From DATKFM01 sp963810485 (GTDB lineage: Bacteria > Pseudomonadota > Alphaproteobacteria > Dongiales > Dongiaceae), in NCBI GenBank assembly GCA_963810485.1, contig CAWENQ010000007.1:434001-498000 (forward strand): a DNA stretch of 64,000 bases. Direction: 5' to 3'. Shown one piece after another: positions 52,920-62,835 of the stretch. The notes beneath the pieces were generated by a model, which saw only the letters and a list, made by a program, of their open reading frames with translations, ran no database searches and was not told where the DNA came from. The stretch's first letter is position 1, and every line of letters starts with the position of its first letter. A program made the position numbers and the translations under genes.

Positions 52920-53788
52920 ACAGCGACGGACAGAAGCGCAATCTCGGCCGCGGCCTCTCCGCGCTGCTCGGTTCGCAGAATCCCGCGGAGCCGGTGACGC
53001 CGCCGCGCTCGCTGCGCACCATGCCGGTGGAGCAGATCTATCCCGGCGCTTTCCAGCCGCGGCAGCGTTTCGTGCAAGAGGAGCTGGAGGCGCTGGCGGA
53101 GTCGGTGCGGCAGAACGGCATCCTGCAGCCGATCCTGGTGCGGCCGCGGGCAGGCCATCCCGGCAGCTTCGAGATTGTCGCCGGCGAACGGCGCTGGCGC
53201 GCGGCGCAGCTCGCCAAGTTGCATGAAGTGCCGATCATCCTCAAGGAGCTCAGCGACCGCGAAGCGCTGGAGCTGGCCATCGTTGAAAATATCCAGCGCG
53301 AAAATCTGTCGCCGCTGGAAGAGGCTCGCGGCTATCGCCGGCTGATCGACGAATTCGGCAACACCCAGGAAGATCTCTCCCAGCATGTCGGCAAGAGCCG
53401 CAGCCACATCGCCAACACGCTGCGCCTGCTGGACCTGCCCAATGCCGTGCTGATCCTGCTGGACGAAGGCAAGGTCAGCGCCGGCCATGCGCGAGCGCTG
53501 ATCGGCACCGCGGATCCATCGGCATTGGCGGCGCTGGTGGTCAATCGCGGGCTGAATGTGCGGCAGACCGAGAAGCTCGCCAAATTCGGCCGCAGCAAAC
53601 TGACCCCGCGGCCGCGCGTCGAAAAGGATGCAGACACGCGCGCCCTCGAGCGCGACCTCACCGCGCGGCTTGGGCTGCATGTGGCGATCTCCGGCCAGGG
53701 CGAATCCGGCCATGTGACGATCCAGTACAAGACGCTGGAGCAGCTCGACCTCGTCGTTGCCCGCTTGCGGGGCGAGACTGTCAACTAA
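52916..53788 (+). CDS. parB: Chromosome partitioning protein ParB
   Basis: A 290-residue CTP-dependent DNA clamp. N-terminal RNLGRGLSALLG contacts ParA; the CTPase motifs are FQPRQRFVQ and IVAGERRWRAAQLAKL (GERRWRA), followed by IVENIQRENLSPLEEARGY; the parS-binding helix-turn-helix is QEDLSQHVGKSRSHIANTLR. The C-terminal VTIQYKTLEQLDLVVARL dimerises. Next to its two parS sites. Confidence 0.97.
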   Translation: MNSDGQKRNLGRGLSALLGSQNPAEPVTPPRSLRTMPVEQIYPGAFQPRQRFVQEELEALAESVRQNGILQPILVRPRAGHPGSFEIVAGERRWRAAQLAKLHEVPIILKELSDREALELAIVENIQRENLSPLEEARGYRRLIDEFGNTQEDLSQHVGKSRSHIANTLRLLDLPNAVLILLDEGKVSAGHARALIGTADPSALAALVVNRGLNVRQTEKLAKFGRSKLTPRPRVEKDADTRALERDLTARLGLHVAISGQGESGHVTIQYKTLEQLDLVVARLRGETVN

Positions 53789-53804
53789 GACCGCGCGACC
53801 AATC

Positions 53805-54824
53805 TCATCCGGGCAACTGCGCGATATCCAAGACCGTGCGTCTGATAATGGTCTCGACCGGCCAGCCGGCGCGCTTGCACTGCATTTCCGCTTGCAGCAG
53901 CCGCTCGAGGGCGGCGGCGACCGTTGGCGGCCGCCAGCGTTTGGCCTGGGCCTTGAGCTGTGGCACCCGCTGAAAGAACACCGGCGGCCGGAGGCGCGAT
54001 ATCGCGCTCTCGACATCGCCGCCGCCGGTCACCAGCTGCAGCCGGAGAAAATGCCGGCTCAACGCCCGCAGCAATTGAATCGGGTTCACACCTTCGGCCA
54101 ATACGCGATCGATGACGCTCTCCAGATCTGACAGCTTGGCAATCCCCGCCGTGAACACCAGATCGTCCAGCGTCGTGTCGGAGGAGTCGCCGACGCACGC
54201 CTCTGCATCGGCCAGCGTCACCGGCCGGATCTCGCTGCCAGCGGCCGGCCCTATATAGGTGACAAGCTTCTCCAATTCGCGTCGCGTCAGACCGCGATCG
54301 CCGCCGAGACTGGCCGACAGATAGGCGAGGGCGTCGCGTTCGGGCTGCAAACCCGCGGCACGCAGCGTCTGCAGGATCACCTTGCCCAACTCCTCGCTGT
54401 CGTCGCGATAGCAGGGCACCGAAGCGGCATTGGCCGCACCGTCGAAGAGCTTGCGAAGCGATGATCGCGCCGGGAGATCGCCGGCCTCGAGAACGGCAAC
54501 GCCGGCGCTGGTGGTGGAGGACAGCAGGAGTTCGACGGCGCCGGCGGCTGAATCCGCCGCATCACGCAGCCGCACGGCGCGGCGGCCGCCGCTGAAGGAA
54601 AGCGCTTCCGCCTCGTCGCGCAAGCGCGATGGCTCGTCGCGCAGCGCGGCCAGGGTCACATTGCTGACGCGGAATGGATCATCCAGGCCGCCGGCGATGG
54701 TCTCCACCATCCGGTCGCCGCGCTCCCGCACCAATCCGGCATCGGGTCCGTAGATCAGCACGGCGGTAATCTCAGGCCCCGGCTTGCGCAGGAAAGTCTC
54801 GATGTTGCGCGGCGCCACCTTCAC
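53805..54824 (-). CDS. holA: DNA polymerase III delta subunit
   Basis: A 339-residue clamp-loader subunit. Features: FLRKPGPEITAVLIYGPDAG near the start, LGGDRGLTRRELEKLVTYIG in the middle and DDLVFTAGIAKLSDLESVID near the C-terminal collar. Converges with parB (16-bp gap) and lies 9 bp downstream of lptE, in the usual leuS-lptE-holA order. Confidence 0.94.
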   Translation of the reverse strand: MKVAPRNIETFLRKPGPEITAVLIYGPDAGLVRERGDRMVETIAGGLDDPFRVSNVTLAALRDEPSRLRDEAEALSFSGGRRAVRLRDAADSAAGAVELLLSSTTSAGVAVLEAGDLPARSSLRKLFDGAANAASVPCYRDDSEELGKVILQTLRAAGLQPERDALAYLSASLGGDRGLTRRELEKLVTYIGPAAGSEIRPVTLADAEACVGDSSDTTLDDLVFTAGIAKLSDLESVIDRVLAEGVNPIQLLRALSRHFLRLQLVTGGGDVESAISRLRPPVFFQRVPQLKAQAKRWRPPTVAAALERLLQAEMQCKRAGWPVETIIRRTVLDIAQLPG

Positions 54825-54833
54825 GGCGGCGCC

Positions 54834-55340
54834 TCAGTTCGCTTCCCCGGCCAAAGCGACGGCAACGCGGGTGCGGATGTCATCGCTCACCACTCGCGCG
54901 GTGCGCTCCCGCGCGTCGTCCTCGGACACCACCGTGGCATATTGCGAGCTCAGGATGTCGTAGCTGCTGGTGGCGCGGCTGGTGCCTTTGGCGATCACTT
55001 CGTCGTCCTCGAGGCGCCGCAACACATAGTCCGCGCGGATCGTCAGATTGGCGCGGGTCGCCGTCTCGTCCCGCTCATAGAGCAGTTCGTCATTGCTTTC
55101 CCGCAGCCGGACCCGCAGCGAATATTTCGGCTCCTCGATGCGGCCATCGGGAGTCAGCCGCTCATGCAGCATGTTGTACATCTTCTGACCGATGCGATCG
55201 GGGATCGCCTCGATGCGAATCGTCGCCATGTTTGCGGTGACCGTCGCATCATCGCCGCGATGCTCGCCGTAAAGCGGCTCGAAGCCGCAGGCGCCAAGCG
55301 CGAGGCAGATGAAGAGGAGGGCGGATCTAGACAACGACAT
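54834..55340 (-). CDS. lptE: LPS-assembly lipoprotein LptE
   Basis: A 168-residue outer-membrane lipoprotein; lipobox ALGACGFEPLYG (cysteine about residue 18). The C-terminal part contains DELLYERDETATRANLTIRA and SYDILSSQYATVVSEDDARE, as in LptE homologues, which plug the LptD barrel for LPS export. Start at 55340 overlaps the leuS stop by 14 bp. The longer frame reading upstream is not conserved. Confidence 0.9.
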   Translation of the reverse strand: MSLSRSALLFICLALGACGFEPLYGEHRGDDATVTANMATIRIEAIPDRIGQKMYNMLHERLTPDGRIEEPKYSLRVRLRESNDELLYERDETATRANLTIRADYVLRRLEDDEVIAKGTSRATSSYDILSSQYATVVSEDDARERTARVVSDDIRTRVAVALAGEAN

Positions 55341-57905
55341 TGACGATCCTGTTGGGAACGACCACGACCTTCTTGGCCGGCTTGCCCGCCATCGCTTTCT
55401 GCACATCCGGATGACCCAGCGCCCCCGCCTCGGCCTCTGACTGGGCGGAATCCCTTGGCAGCGATATTGTCGCCCGCAGCTTGCCGTTCACCTGCACCGC
55501 CATTGTCACTGTCTCGTCCGCCACCAGCGCCGGATCGGCCTTTGGCCAAGGCCGCTGGCAGATCAGATCGCCATGACCCAGCAATTGCCAGATCTCCTCG
55601 GCCAGATGAGGCGTCATCGGCGCGATCAGCAGGGCCAGTGTCTCATAGGCCTCGCGCAGCGCCCAGGCCTCGCCCTCGGATCTTCCATCGGCCTCCTTCA
55701 GGATGTTCGAGAAGGTGCGGATCAGCGCCACCGCCACATTGAAGCGCAGCCCCTCTAGATTCTCTGTCACCGCTGCGATTGCCTTGTGGCTGGCGCGCCG
55801 GATCTTATCCGCCTCCGGTGCAAACCTGTTGGGCATCGGCGTGCCCGCCGGCGGCAGTTCGACCGGCGCTTCTGCGATCAGCCGGTAGACACGGTTCAGA
55901 TAGGCCCAGGCGCCCTCGACACCGGCCTCGGTCCATTGCAAGTCGCGCTCCGGCGGCGAGTCCGAGAGGATGAACAGCCGCGCCGTATCGGCGCCATAGC
56001 TGTCGATGATGGTGCTGGGCGCCACCACGTTCTTCTTCGATTTGCTCATCACCTCGATGCGGCCGACGGTCACCGGCCGGCCGTTCTGATGATGTACCGC
56101 GGCGCCGCCTTCCAGCCGGCGAACTTCCTCCGGGTATAGCCACTTGCCCTCGTCATCCTTGTAGGATTCGTGGGTCACCATGCCCTGGGTGAACAGCCCG
56201 GCGAAGGGTTCATTCAGATTCAAATGCCCCTTCTTGCTCATGGCGCGGGTGAAGAAGCGGGAATAGAGGAGATGCAGGATCGCATGCTCGACGCCGCCGA
56301 TATACTGATCCACCGGCAGCCAGTAATTCACCGCGGCCGGCTCCACCGGCACGGTCGCGCGGGGCGAACAGAAGCGCGCGAAGTACCAGGAGGAAATCGA
56401 CGAAGGTATCGAAGGTGTCGGTCTCGCGCCGCGCCGGCTTGCCGCATTTCGGGCAGACGGTATGTTTCCAGGTGGGATGGCGGTCCAGCGGATTGCCCGG
56501 CTTGTCGAAGCTGACATCGTCGGGCAGCAGCACCGGCAATTCGCCGCGCGGCACCGGCTGGATGCCGCAGCCCTCGCAATGGATCACGGGAATCGGACAG
56601 CCCCAATACCGTTGCCGCGACACCAGCCAATCCCGCAGGCGATAGACCACCGTCGGCTCGCCGGCCTTCAGCTCCCGCAGCCGCTGGCCGACCGCCTTTT
56701 TCGCCGACTCCACATCCATGCCGTTCATGAAATCGGAATTGATCAGCAGGCCGTCATCAGTGAAGGCGGTATCGCCGACGGCGAAGGTCGTCCGGATCTT
56801 CGCCGGGCGGGCAGACCACGGGAATCACCGGCAGCGAATATTTGCGGGCGAAATCCAGGTCGCGCTGGTCATGGGCCGGACAGCCGAAGATGGCGCCCGC
56901 GCCATATTCCATCAGCACGAAATTGGCGACATAGACCGGCAGGCGCTGATCCGGCTGCAGCGGATGGATCGCCCGTAGCGGCGTCTTGTAGCCGCGTTTC
57001 TCCTGCGCCTCGACCACCGCTTCGGATGTTCCGGCGCTGCGGCATTCGGCGATGAAAGCGGCCAGCGCCGGATCGCCGCGTGAAAACTCCTCTGCCAGGG
57101 GATGATCCGGCGACAACGCCAGGAACGACGCGCCAAACAGCGTGTCCGGCCGGGTGGTGAAGATGGTCAGCGGCTCGGTGCGGCCTTCCAGCCGGAACTT
57201 CACCTCGGCGCCGGTGGACTTGCCGATCCAGTTCTCCTGCATCAGCCGGACCTTCTCCGGCCAGCGATCCAGGGTCTTCAGGGAGTCCAGCAGCTCGTCG
57301 GCATAGGCGGTGATCTTCAGGAACCACTGGGACAGCTTGCGCTTCTCCACCAGCGCGCCCGAGCGCCAGCCACGGCCGTCGATCACCTGTTCGTTGGCCA
57401 GGACGGTGTGATCCTCCGGATCCCAATTGACGAAGGCCTCCTTGCGATAGGCCAGGCCCGCTTCCAGGAAATCCAGGAACAGCGCCTGCTGATAGGCGTA
57501 GTAGCCGGGATGGCAGGTCGCCAGTTCGCGGTCCCAATCCAGCGACAGGCCCATGCGCTTCAGTTCGGCGCGCATGGTGGCGATGTTGTCATAGGTCCAG
57601 TTCGCGGGATGCACCTTCTGGTCGCGGGCGGCGTTCTCAGCCGGCAGGCCGAACGCATCCCAGCCCATGGGATGCAGCACGTTGAAACCGCGGGCGCGCC
57701 GGTAACGGGCCACCACGTCGCCCATGGCGTAGTTGCGCACATGGCCCATATGGATGCGCCCCGACGGATAGGGAAACATCTCCAGGACATAGTATTTCGG
57801 CCGCGTCAGGTCGCTGCCGGCGGCAAAGCAGCCTTTGTCAGCCCAGATTCGCTGCCATTTGGGCTCGGCGTCCTTGTAGTTGTAACGTGCTGCGGGCAAA
57901 GCCAT
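55327..57905 (-). CDS. leuS: Leucyl-tRNA synthetase (two frameshifts)
   Basis: About 858 residues after removing extra bases near 56395 and 56790. The class I signature is PYPSGRIHMGHVRNYAMGD (HMGH) and the KMSKS loop is EVMSKSKKNVV. The editing domain (TTRPDTLFGASFLALSPDHP) and the zinc-like CPKCGKPARRETDTFDTFVD, then SSWYFARFC, are in place once corrected. An essential gene, so both breaks are almost surely sequence errors. Upstream of lptE-holA as usual. Confidence 0.96.
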
Positions 57906-57993
57906 CTTCGTCGTCCCGGTGGGCCGGATTCAGCCAGAGAGACGCCGGCGCGACGAGCTCGCCGCGCGGCGGCGCCGGATCAGGCGGCCAGCG

Positions 57994-58545
57994 TCACTCT
58001 CCGAACTGGGAGATGCGAAGCTGCCGCGCCCGCATAAGGATGGTGTTTTCCAGGTCGGTCGCCGTATTCGAGGCCACTTGCGCCGTCACCCAGCCTGTGC
58101 CGGTCTCGTCGTTGGTCTCGCGGAATACCTGCGCCCGTACGCCATCGGCCCGCAGGCCGCGGCCGAGGATGAAGACCTGGACCTTGAAGCGCTCGCCCGG
58201 CGTTTCGGACGGGGAATACCAGTCGGTCAGGATGACGCCGCCGAACGGATCGGCGGTCACGATCGGCATGAAGGACACCGTATCCAGCGAGGCGCGCCAC
58301 AGGAAGCTATTGACGCCAATGCCGTATCCGCCGCCTTCGCTTGACGTGGCGCTGTCGCCACCGATCGACAGGCCTTCGTCGCCGAATATCGTCTCGGGCT
58401 CCTCATAGACGGGGCTGGTGGCCCCTTTGGGCCGGTCGACCGGATAGCGCGCCGTCGAACTGCCGCATCCTGCGAGCAGACCGAGGCCGACCAAAAGGCC
58501 GACTGCCTGTATCTGCCATCGCATTCCCTGAAAGATTGTCGGCAT
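57994..58545 (-). CDS. DUF3576 lipoprotein
   Basis: About 183 residues from the ATG at 58545, which has a GGTGAGG ribosome-binding site 10 bp upstream; a longer start at 58578 and a shorter one at 58524 are possible. A lipobox LLAGCG lies at about residue 27. The body (GVNSFLWRASLDTVSFMPIV, GGVILTDWYSPSETPGERFK) matches the alphaproteobacterial DUF3576 family, which regularly precedes leuS. Function unknown, cell envelope expected. Confidence 0.86.
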   Translation of the reverse strand: MPTIFQGMRWQIQAVGLLVGLGLLAGCGSSTARYPVDRPKGATSPVYEEPETIFGDEGLSIGGDSATSSEGGGYGIGVNSFLWRASLDTVSFMPIVTADPFGGVILTDWYSPSETPGERFKVQVFILGRGLRADGVRAQVFRETNDETGTGWVTAQVASNTATDLENTILMRARQLRISQFGE

Positions 58546-58720
58546 GAACGCTCGCCTCACCGTACCGGAGAATCTCATTTTGCCAAAAGAACCGGAGACT
58601 TAAAGCAAACCGCCACGCCAGGGTCAAGGCGACGCAAGGCGCCGGCTGCCGCCCGCGGGCTTCCTTTGCGGCCGTCTATCGCCTATGTAAATGGCCGCTC
58701 GTCCACGGATTCAGCAGGTT

Positions 58721-59557
58721 ATGGGAAAGATCATCTGGCTGGCGTCGTTCCCGAAGTCGGGAAATACCTGGTTGCGCGCGTTTCTGCACAATCTGCTGCG
58801 CAATCCCAACGAAGCCTATGACATCAACAAGCTCGCCGACTTCACCAAGGGCGATGCCCAGATGGCTTGGTACAACCTGGTCGACAAGCGCCCCGGCTCG
58901 GAAATCACCAAGGAAGAAGTCGCCGCCCTGCGCCCGAAGGTCCACGGGCTGATGACCCAAAGCCGCCCCGACTCCGTGTTTATCAAGACCCACAACAAGC
59001 TGGTCGAGGACCGCGGCACGGCGATGCACACGATGGCGCATACGGCCGGCGCGATCTATGTGATCCGCAATCCGCTGGATGTGACGATCTCCTTCGCCCA
59101 TCACTACGGCCTGTCGCTGGATGAAGCCATCGCGTCGATGGCGACGCCGGGGCTGCACACGGAGAACACCGACAAGAACTGCTATGAGATCTATGGGAGC
59201 TGGTCCGAGCATGTGCGGAGCTGGACGCTCAACGCCCATCGTGGCCTGCATGTCATGCGCTATGAGGACATGCTGGCCTCGCCGCAAAAGGCCTTCGGCG
59301 GCGTGCTCGGTTTCCTCGGTCTCAAGGTGAACCGCGATCGTCTCGACAAGGCGGTCGAACTCAGTTCCTTCCGCGTGCTGCAGGAACAGGAGAAGCGCCA
59401 GGGCTTCAAGGAGAAGACGGCTGTGGCCGACAAATTTTTCCGCGAAGGCAAGGCCGGCCAGTGGAAGTCACAGATGAGCCAGAAGCAGGTCGACGCCGTG
59501 GTCTCCGCGCATCAGGAACAGATGGCCCGCTTCGGCTATTGGCCGCTGCCGCAATGA
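58721..59557 (+). CDS. Sulfotransferase family protein (first of three)
   Basis: A 278-residue protein starting at the ATG at 58721 (GKIIWLASFPKSGNTWLRAF). The 5'-phosphosulfate-binding loop is FPKSGNTWLRAFL, the likely catalytic histidine is in FIKTHNKLV, and the 3'-phosphate-binding segment is VIRNPLDVTISFAHHYGLS. So it uses PAPS to sulfate an unknown acceptor. It is the first of a co-directional trio; no PAPS-synthesis genes are in the window. No signal peptide, so cytoplasmic. Confidence 0.88.
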   Translation: MGKIIWLASFPKSGNTWLRAFLHNLLRNPNEAYDINKLADFTKGDAQMAWYNLVDKRPGSEITKEEVAALRPKVHGLMTQSRPDSVFIKTHNKLVEDRGTAMHTMAHTAGAIYVIRNPLDVTISFAHHYGLSLDEAIASMATPGLHTENTDKNCYEIYGSWSEHVRSWTLNAHRGLHVMRYEDMLASPQKAFGGVLGFLGLKVNRDRLDKAVELSSFRVLQEQEKRQGFKEKTAVADKFFREGKAGQWKSQMSQKQVDAVVSAHQEQMARFGYWPLPQ

Positions 59558-59582
59558 CCGCGCCCGGATATGATCGGGCCGG

Positions 59583-60431
59583 ATGATGGGAAAGATACTC
59601 TGGCTCGCTTCCTATCCCCGTTCGGGCAATACCTGGCTGCGGGTGCTGCTGCATAACTATCTGCGCAATCCCGCCGAGCCCTACGACATCAACCGGCTGC
59701 AAGAGCATACGGTGATCGAGAGCGCCGCCCGCTGGTATCAGATGCTCGACCCCAGGCCCTGCGACACGCTGACGAAAGAAGAGGTCGCGGCGATGCGGCC
59801 GAAAGTGCAGGAGATGATCGCCCGCTCCAGCGCCGACACGGTCCTCGTGAAAACCCACAATGCCCTTGTCGCCGACCGCGGCACGCCGATGATCAGCGAA
59901 GAACACACGGCGGGCGCCATCTATGTTTTGCGCAATCCGCTGGATGTCGCGGTCTCCTATGGCGTGCATTTTGGCCTGTCGCTTGATGACGCGGTGGCGG
60001 CGATGAATTGGCCGCACAACCAATCGAAGTCGAATCAGCCGGCCTTCGTGTACGAGTTTCATGGCTCCTGGTCGGAGAATGTGGAGAGTTGGACCGCACG
60101 GGAATCCAAAGGCATCCATGTCGTCCGCTATGAGGATCTGCAGGCGGATCCAACGACAGCGTTCGGCGGCGTCATCAGCTTTCTCGGACTCCCGGCAAAT
60201 GCCGAACGCCTCCAGCGTTCGATCCGCAACAGCGCCTTCGAGGTCCTGCAAACCCAGGAACGCAACGCGGGATTCCGCGAGCGCAGCCTGAAATCCGACC
60301 GCTTCTTCCGCGCCGGGCGCAGCGGCGAAGGCCGCGAGCGTCTGTCGCCGGCATTGATTGAATCGCTGGTTGAAAATCACGAAGCACAAATGCGGCGCTT
60401 CGGTTATTGGCCGGAGGATGCCGGCCGATGA
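59583..60431 (+). CDS. Sulfotransferase family protein (second of three)
   Basis: A 282-residue paralog of the preceding protein. Corresponding motifs are YPRSGNTWLRVLL, LVKTHNALV and VLRNPLDVAVSYGVHFGLS. The end VENHEAQMRRFGYWPEDAGR resembles the end of the first (HQEQMARFGYWPLPQ), so the pair arose by tandem duplication and then diverged. 25 bp after the first; its stop overlaps the start of the TPR sulfotransferase by 4 bp. Acceptor unknown. Confidence 0.88.
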   Translation: MMGKILWLASYPRSGNTWLRVLLHNYLRNPAEPYDINRLQEHTVIESAARWYQMLDPRPCDTLTKEEVAAMRPKVQEMIARSSADTVLVKTHNALVADRGTPMISEEHTAGAIYVLRNPLDVAVSYGVHFGLSLDDAVAAMNWPHNQSKSNQPAFVYEFHGSWSENVESWTARESKGIHVVRYEDLQADPTTAFGGVISFLGLPANAERLQRSIRNSAFEVLQTQERNAGFRERSLKSDRFFRAGRSGEGRERLSPALIESLVENHEAQMRRFGYWPEDAGR

Positions 60432-62503
60432 CACCGCTGCCGCCGCGCTTTACGCCGGAACCGGATCCCGCGACATTGCTCGGCACGTCCTCCAATGCCG
60501 CGCGGCTGTTCAACGAAGCGCTCAAGTATCATCGCAGCGGCGCACTCGACCGGGCGGAGACGATTTATCGCCTGTTGCTGGAAAAAGCGGCGGAACATGC
60601 CGACCTGCTGCATCTGCTCGGCGTCATCGCGCATCAGACCGGACATTCCGAAGAGGGTCTCCTGCTGATCGACCGGGCCATCGCAAAGAACGGCGCGGTC
60701 GCCGACTATCACAACAATCGCGGCTTGGCGCTGCTGCGGCTCGACCGGGCCGCGGAGGCGCTGACCGGTTTCGACCGGGCGATCGTGCTGCGCGCCGACT
60801 TTGCCGACGCCCATTCGAATCGGGGCAATGCGCTGCATAAACTTGACCGGCTGGAGGATGCCGCGGCCGCCTATCGCCGCGCGCTGGCGGTCAATCCGCG
60901 CCATGCCGAGGCGCACAACAATCTGGGCAACATCCTGCGCTCGCGCGGCGCGCTGGCCGGGGCGATCGATAGCTGGCGCCAGGCGATCGCGTTGCGCCCC
61001 GGCTATCCGGAGGCGCTGGCCAATCTTGGCGCCGCCTTGACCGTGCTGGACCGGCTGGAGGAGGCGGTCGAAGCCTTGCGCGCCAGCCTGCAGTCCCGGC
61101 CTAATCACGCGGATACCCTGGTGCAGCTGGCTGAGACGCAGCGGCTCGCCGGCCGGCCGCGCGAATCGCTATCGGCGGTAGAGCGCGGCCTGCAAGCGGA
61201 GCCGCGCCATGCCCGGCTGCAAATCCAGAAGGCGCGGGCGCTCAGCGCGATGCAGCGGCCCGACGAGGCCCTGGCCATCATCCGCCAGGCGGCCGCCGAC
61301 TTTGCCGGCGACGCCAATATCGCTGCCGAACTGGCACAGCAGCTCGAATATGCCGGCGAGAGTGATGAGGCCACGCGGGCCTGGCACGAGGTCCTGCGCC
61401 TCGACGCCAACGATGCCGACGCGCTGGCGGGCCTGATCGGCCTTGAACGTCAGAACCTGACGCCGGAACTTCTCAAGCGTGCCCGGCAAATCGCCGATAG
61501 CGCGGACCGCTCGCCGGCGGACCGGCGGGTGCTGCACAAAGCCCTCGGCGATCAGGCCGACCGGGACCGCGACTACGGCCGCGCCATGGCGCACTATGAT
61601 GCGGCAAACGGGATTCGCGCGGCGGAACTGGCAGCGCAAGGGATGGTCTTCGACCTCGAGGCGTTGCGAGTCTCTGTCGACCGGCAGATCGCCGTCTTCG
61701 ACAAAGAGATGCTGCGGCGGCTCGAGGACATCGGCTCACGATCGCCGGTGCCGTTGTTCGTCGTGGGCATGCCGCGATCGGGCACCTCGCTGTGCGAACA
61801 GATCCTTGCCAGCCATGCCGAGGTTGCCGGCGCCGGCGAACTTAACGAAATCCAGGCGATCGCCCGCGATTTGCCGAAGCTTCTCGCCGGCGGGAAATCT
61901 GTCGGCGAAGGCTATCCGGCCTGTCTCCAAGATCTGGACCAGCCGGCCGCGGGCCGGCTTGCCGACCGTTATCTCCAGCGGCTTCGGGACATCGCGGCGG
62001 ACAAATCCCGGGTCGTCGACAAGCACCCGATCAATTTCCGCCATCTCGGCCTGATCGCCGGTTTATTCCCGGAAGCGGCGATCGTGCATTGCCGGCGCGA
62101 TCCCCGGGATACCTGCTTTTCCTGCTATGCACAGAATTTCGACGCGCCCATCCTTTGGTCCCTTCGGCTGGATTCGCTGGGGCTTTACTATCGCGAATAT
62201 GAGCGGCTGATGGCCCATTGGTACCGCGTCATGCCCGGCCGGATTCATGATTTCGTCTATGAAAGCGTGATCGACAACCTGGAAGCCGAAGCGCGGCGGC
62301 TCATCGATCGTTGCGGGCTGGCCTGGGATCCGAGCTGCCTGGACTTCCATGAAACACGGCGGGTGGTGCGCACCGCCAGCTACCGGCAAGTGCGCGAGCC
62401 GGTATATAAGAGGTCGGTCGGCAAGTGGCGGAACTATGCGGCGGCGTTGGATCCGCTGAACGCAACGCTTTCCGACCCGGCCACCGGCGCCCCGGCAGGG
62501 TAA
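60428..62503 (+). CDS. TPR-repeat sulfotransferase (third of three)
   Basis: A 691-residue protein. Residues about 20-420 form repeated TPR helices (ADFADAHSNRGNALHKLDRL, PRHAEAHNNLGNILRSRGAL, PGYPEALANLGAALTVLDRL). The C-terminal sulfotransferase domain starts near residue 440: VPLFVVGMPRSGTSLCEQIL with PRSGTSL as the 5'-phosphosulfate loop, and IVHCRRDPRDTCFSCYAQNF as the 3'-phosphate segment. TPR repeats suggest binding of a protein or peptide acceptor. Translationally coupled to the second sulfotransferase. Confidence 0.9.
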   Translation: MTPLPPRFTPEPDPATLLGTSSNAARLFNEALKYHRSGALDRAETIYRLLLEKAAEHADLLHLLGVIAHQTGHSEEGLLLIDRAIAKNGAVADYHNNRGLALLRLDRAAEALTGFDRAIVLRADFADAHSNRGNALHKLDRLEDAAAAYRRALAVNPRHAEAHNNLGNILRSRGALAGAIDSWRQAIALRPGYPEALANLGAALTVLDRLEEAVEALRASLQSRPNHADTLVQLAETQRLAGRPRESLSAVERGLQAEPRHARLQIQKARALSAMQRPDEALAIIRQAAADFAGDANIAAELAQQLEYAGESDEATRAWHEVLRLDANDADALAGLIGLERQNLTPELLKRARQIADSADRSPADRRVLHKALGDQADRDRDYGRAMAHYDAANGIRAAELAAQGMVFDLEALRVSVDRQIAVFDKEMLRRLEDIGSRSPVPLFVVGMPRSGTSLCEQILASHAEVAGAGELNEIQAIARDLPKLLAGGKSVGEGYPACLQDLDQPAAGRLADRYLQRLRDIAADKSRVVDKHPINFRHLGLIAGLFPEAAIVHCRRDPRDTCFSCYAQNFDAPILWSLRLDSLGLYYREYERLMAHWYRVMPGRIHDFVYESVIDNLEAEARRLIDRCGLAWDPSCLDFHETRRVVRTASYRQVREPVYKRSVGKWRNYAAALDPLNATLSDPATGAPAG

Positions 62504-62835
62504 ACCCTTAGATCACGTAATTATTTCAATATATTACTCGATTATGTTAAAGCAAGCCGCGGTCTCGTGTCGTTCGTTCTTATTATCTATTATGAATCAA
62601 TAGCTTGGTAAGAAAATTTGCACGGTTCCGCCTGTTGCATATTTGCCACAGGGACTGGAAAAGCTCCGCGCCAAAGGCCGTTGTGCTTGACCCTGATGCT
62701 CCGCTCTTTACGATGCCCGTCGCCGATCATCCTAGGGTGGCTGGCAAAGCCCGGTAGTCGCAATGGCTGTTGGGCTTGTGCAAATGGGGGGCTGATGGAC
62801 GCGTCAGCCTGAATTTTGGAAGAGGGATACAGAGC
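62504..62835 (+). promoter_or_regulatory. AT-rich leader region upstream of the porin
   Basis: 332 bp without a gene. The first ~110 bp (62517-62620) are strikingly AT-rich compared with the rest of the window (for example ATTATTTCAATATATTACTC), likely a strong promoter or regulatory segment. A good ribosome-binding site (GGAAGAGG) precedes the porin ATG. No known RNA motif recognised. Confidence 0.5.
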
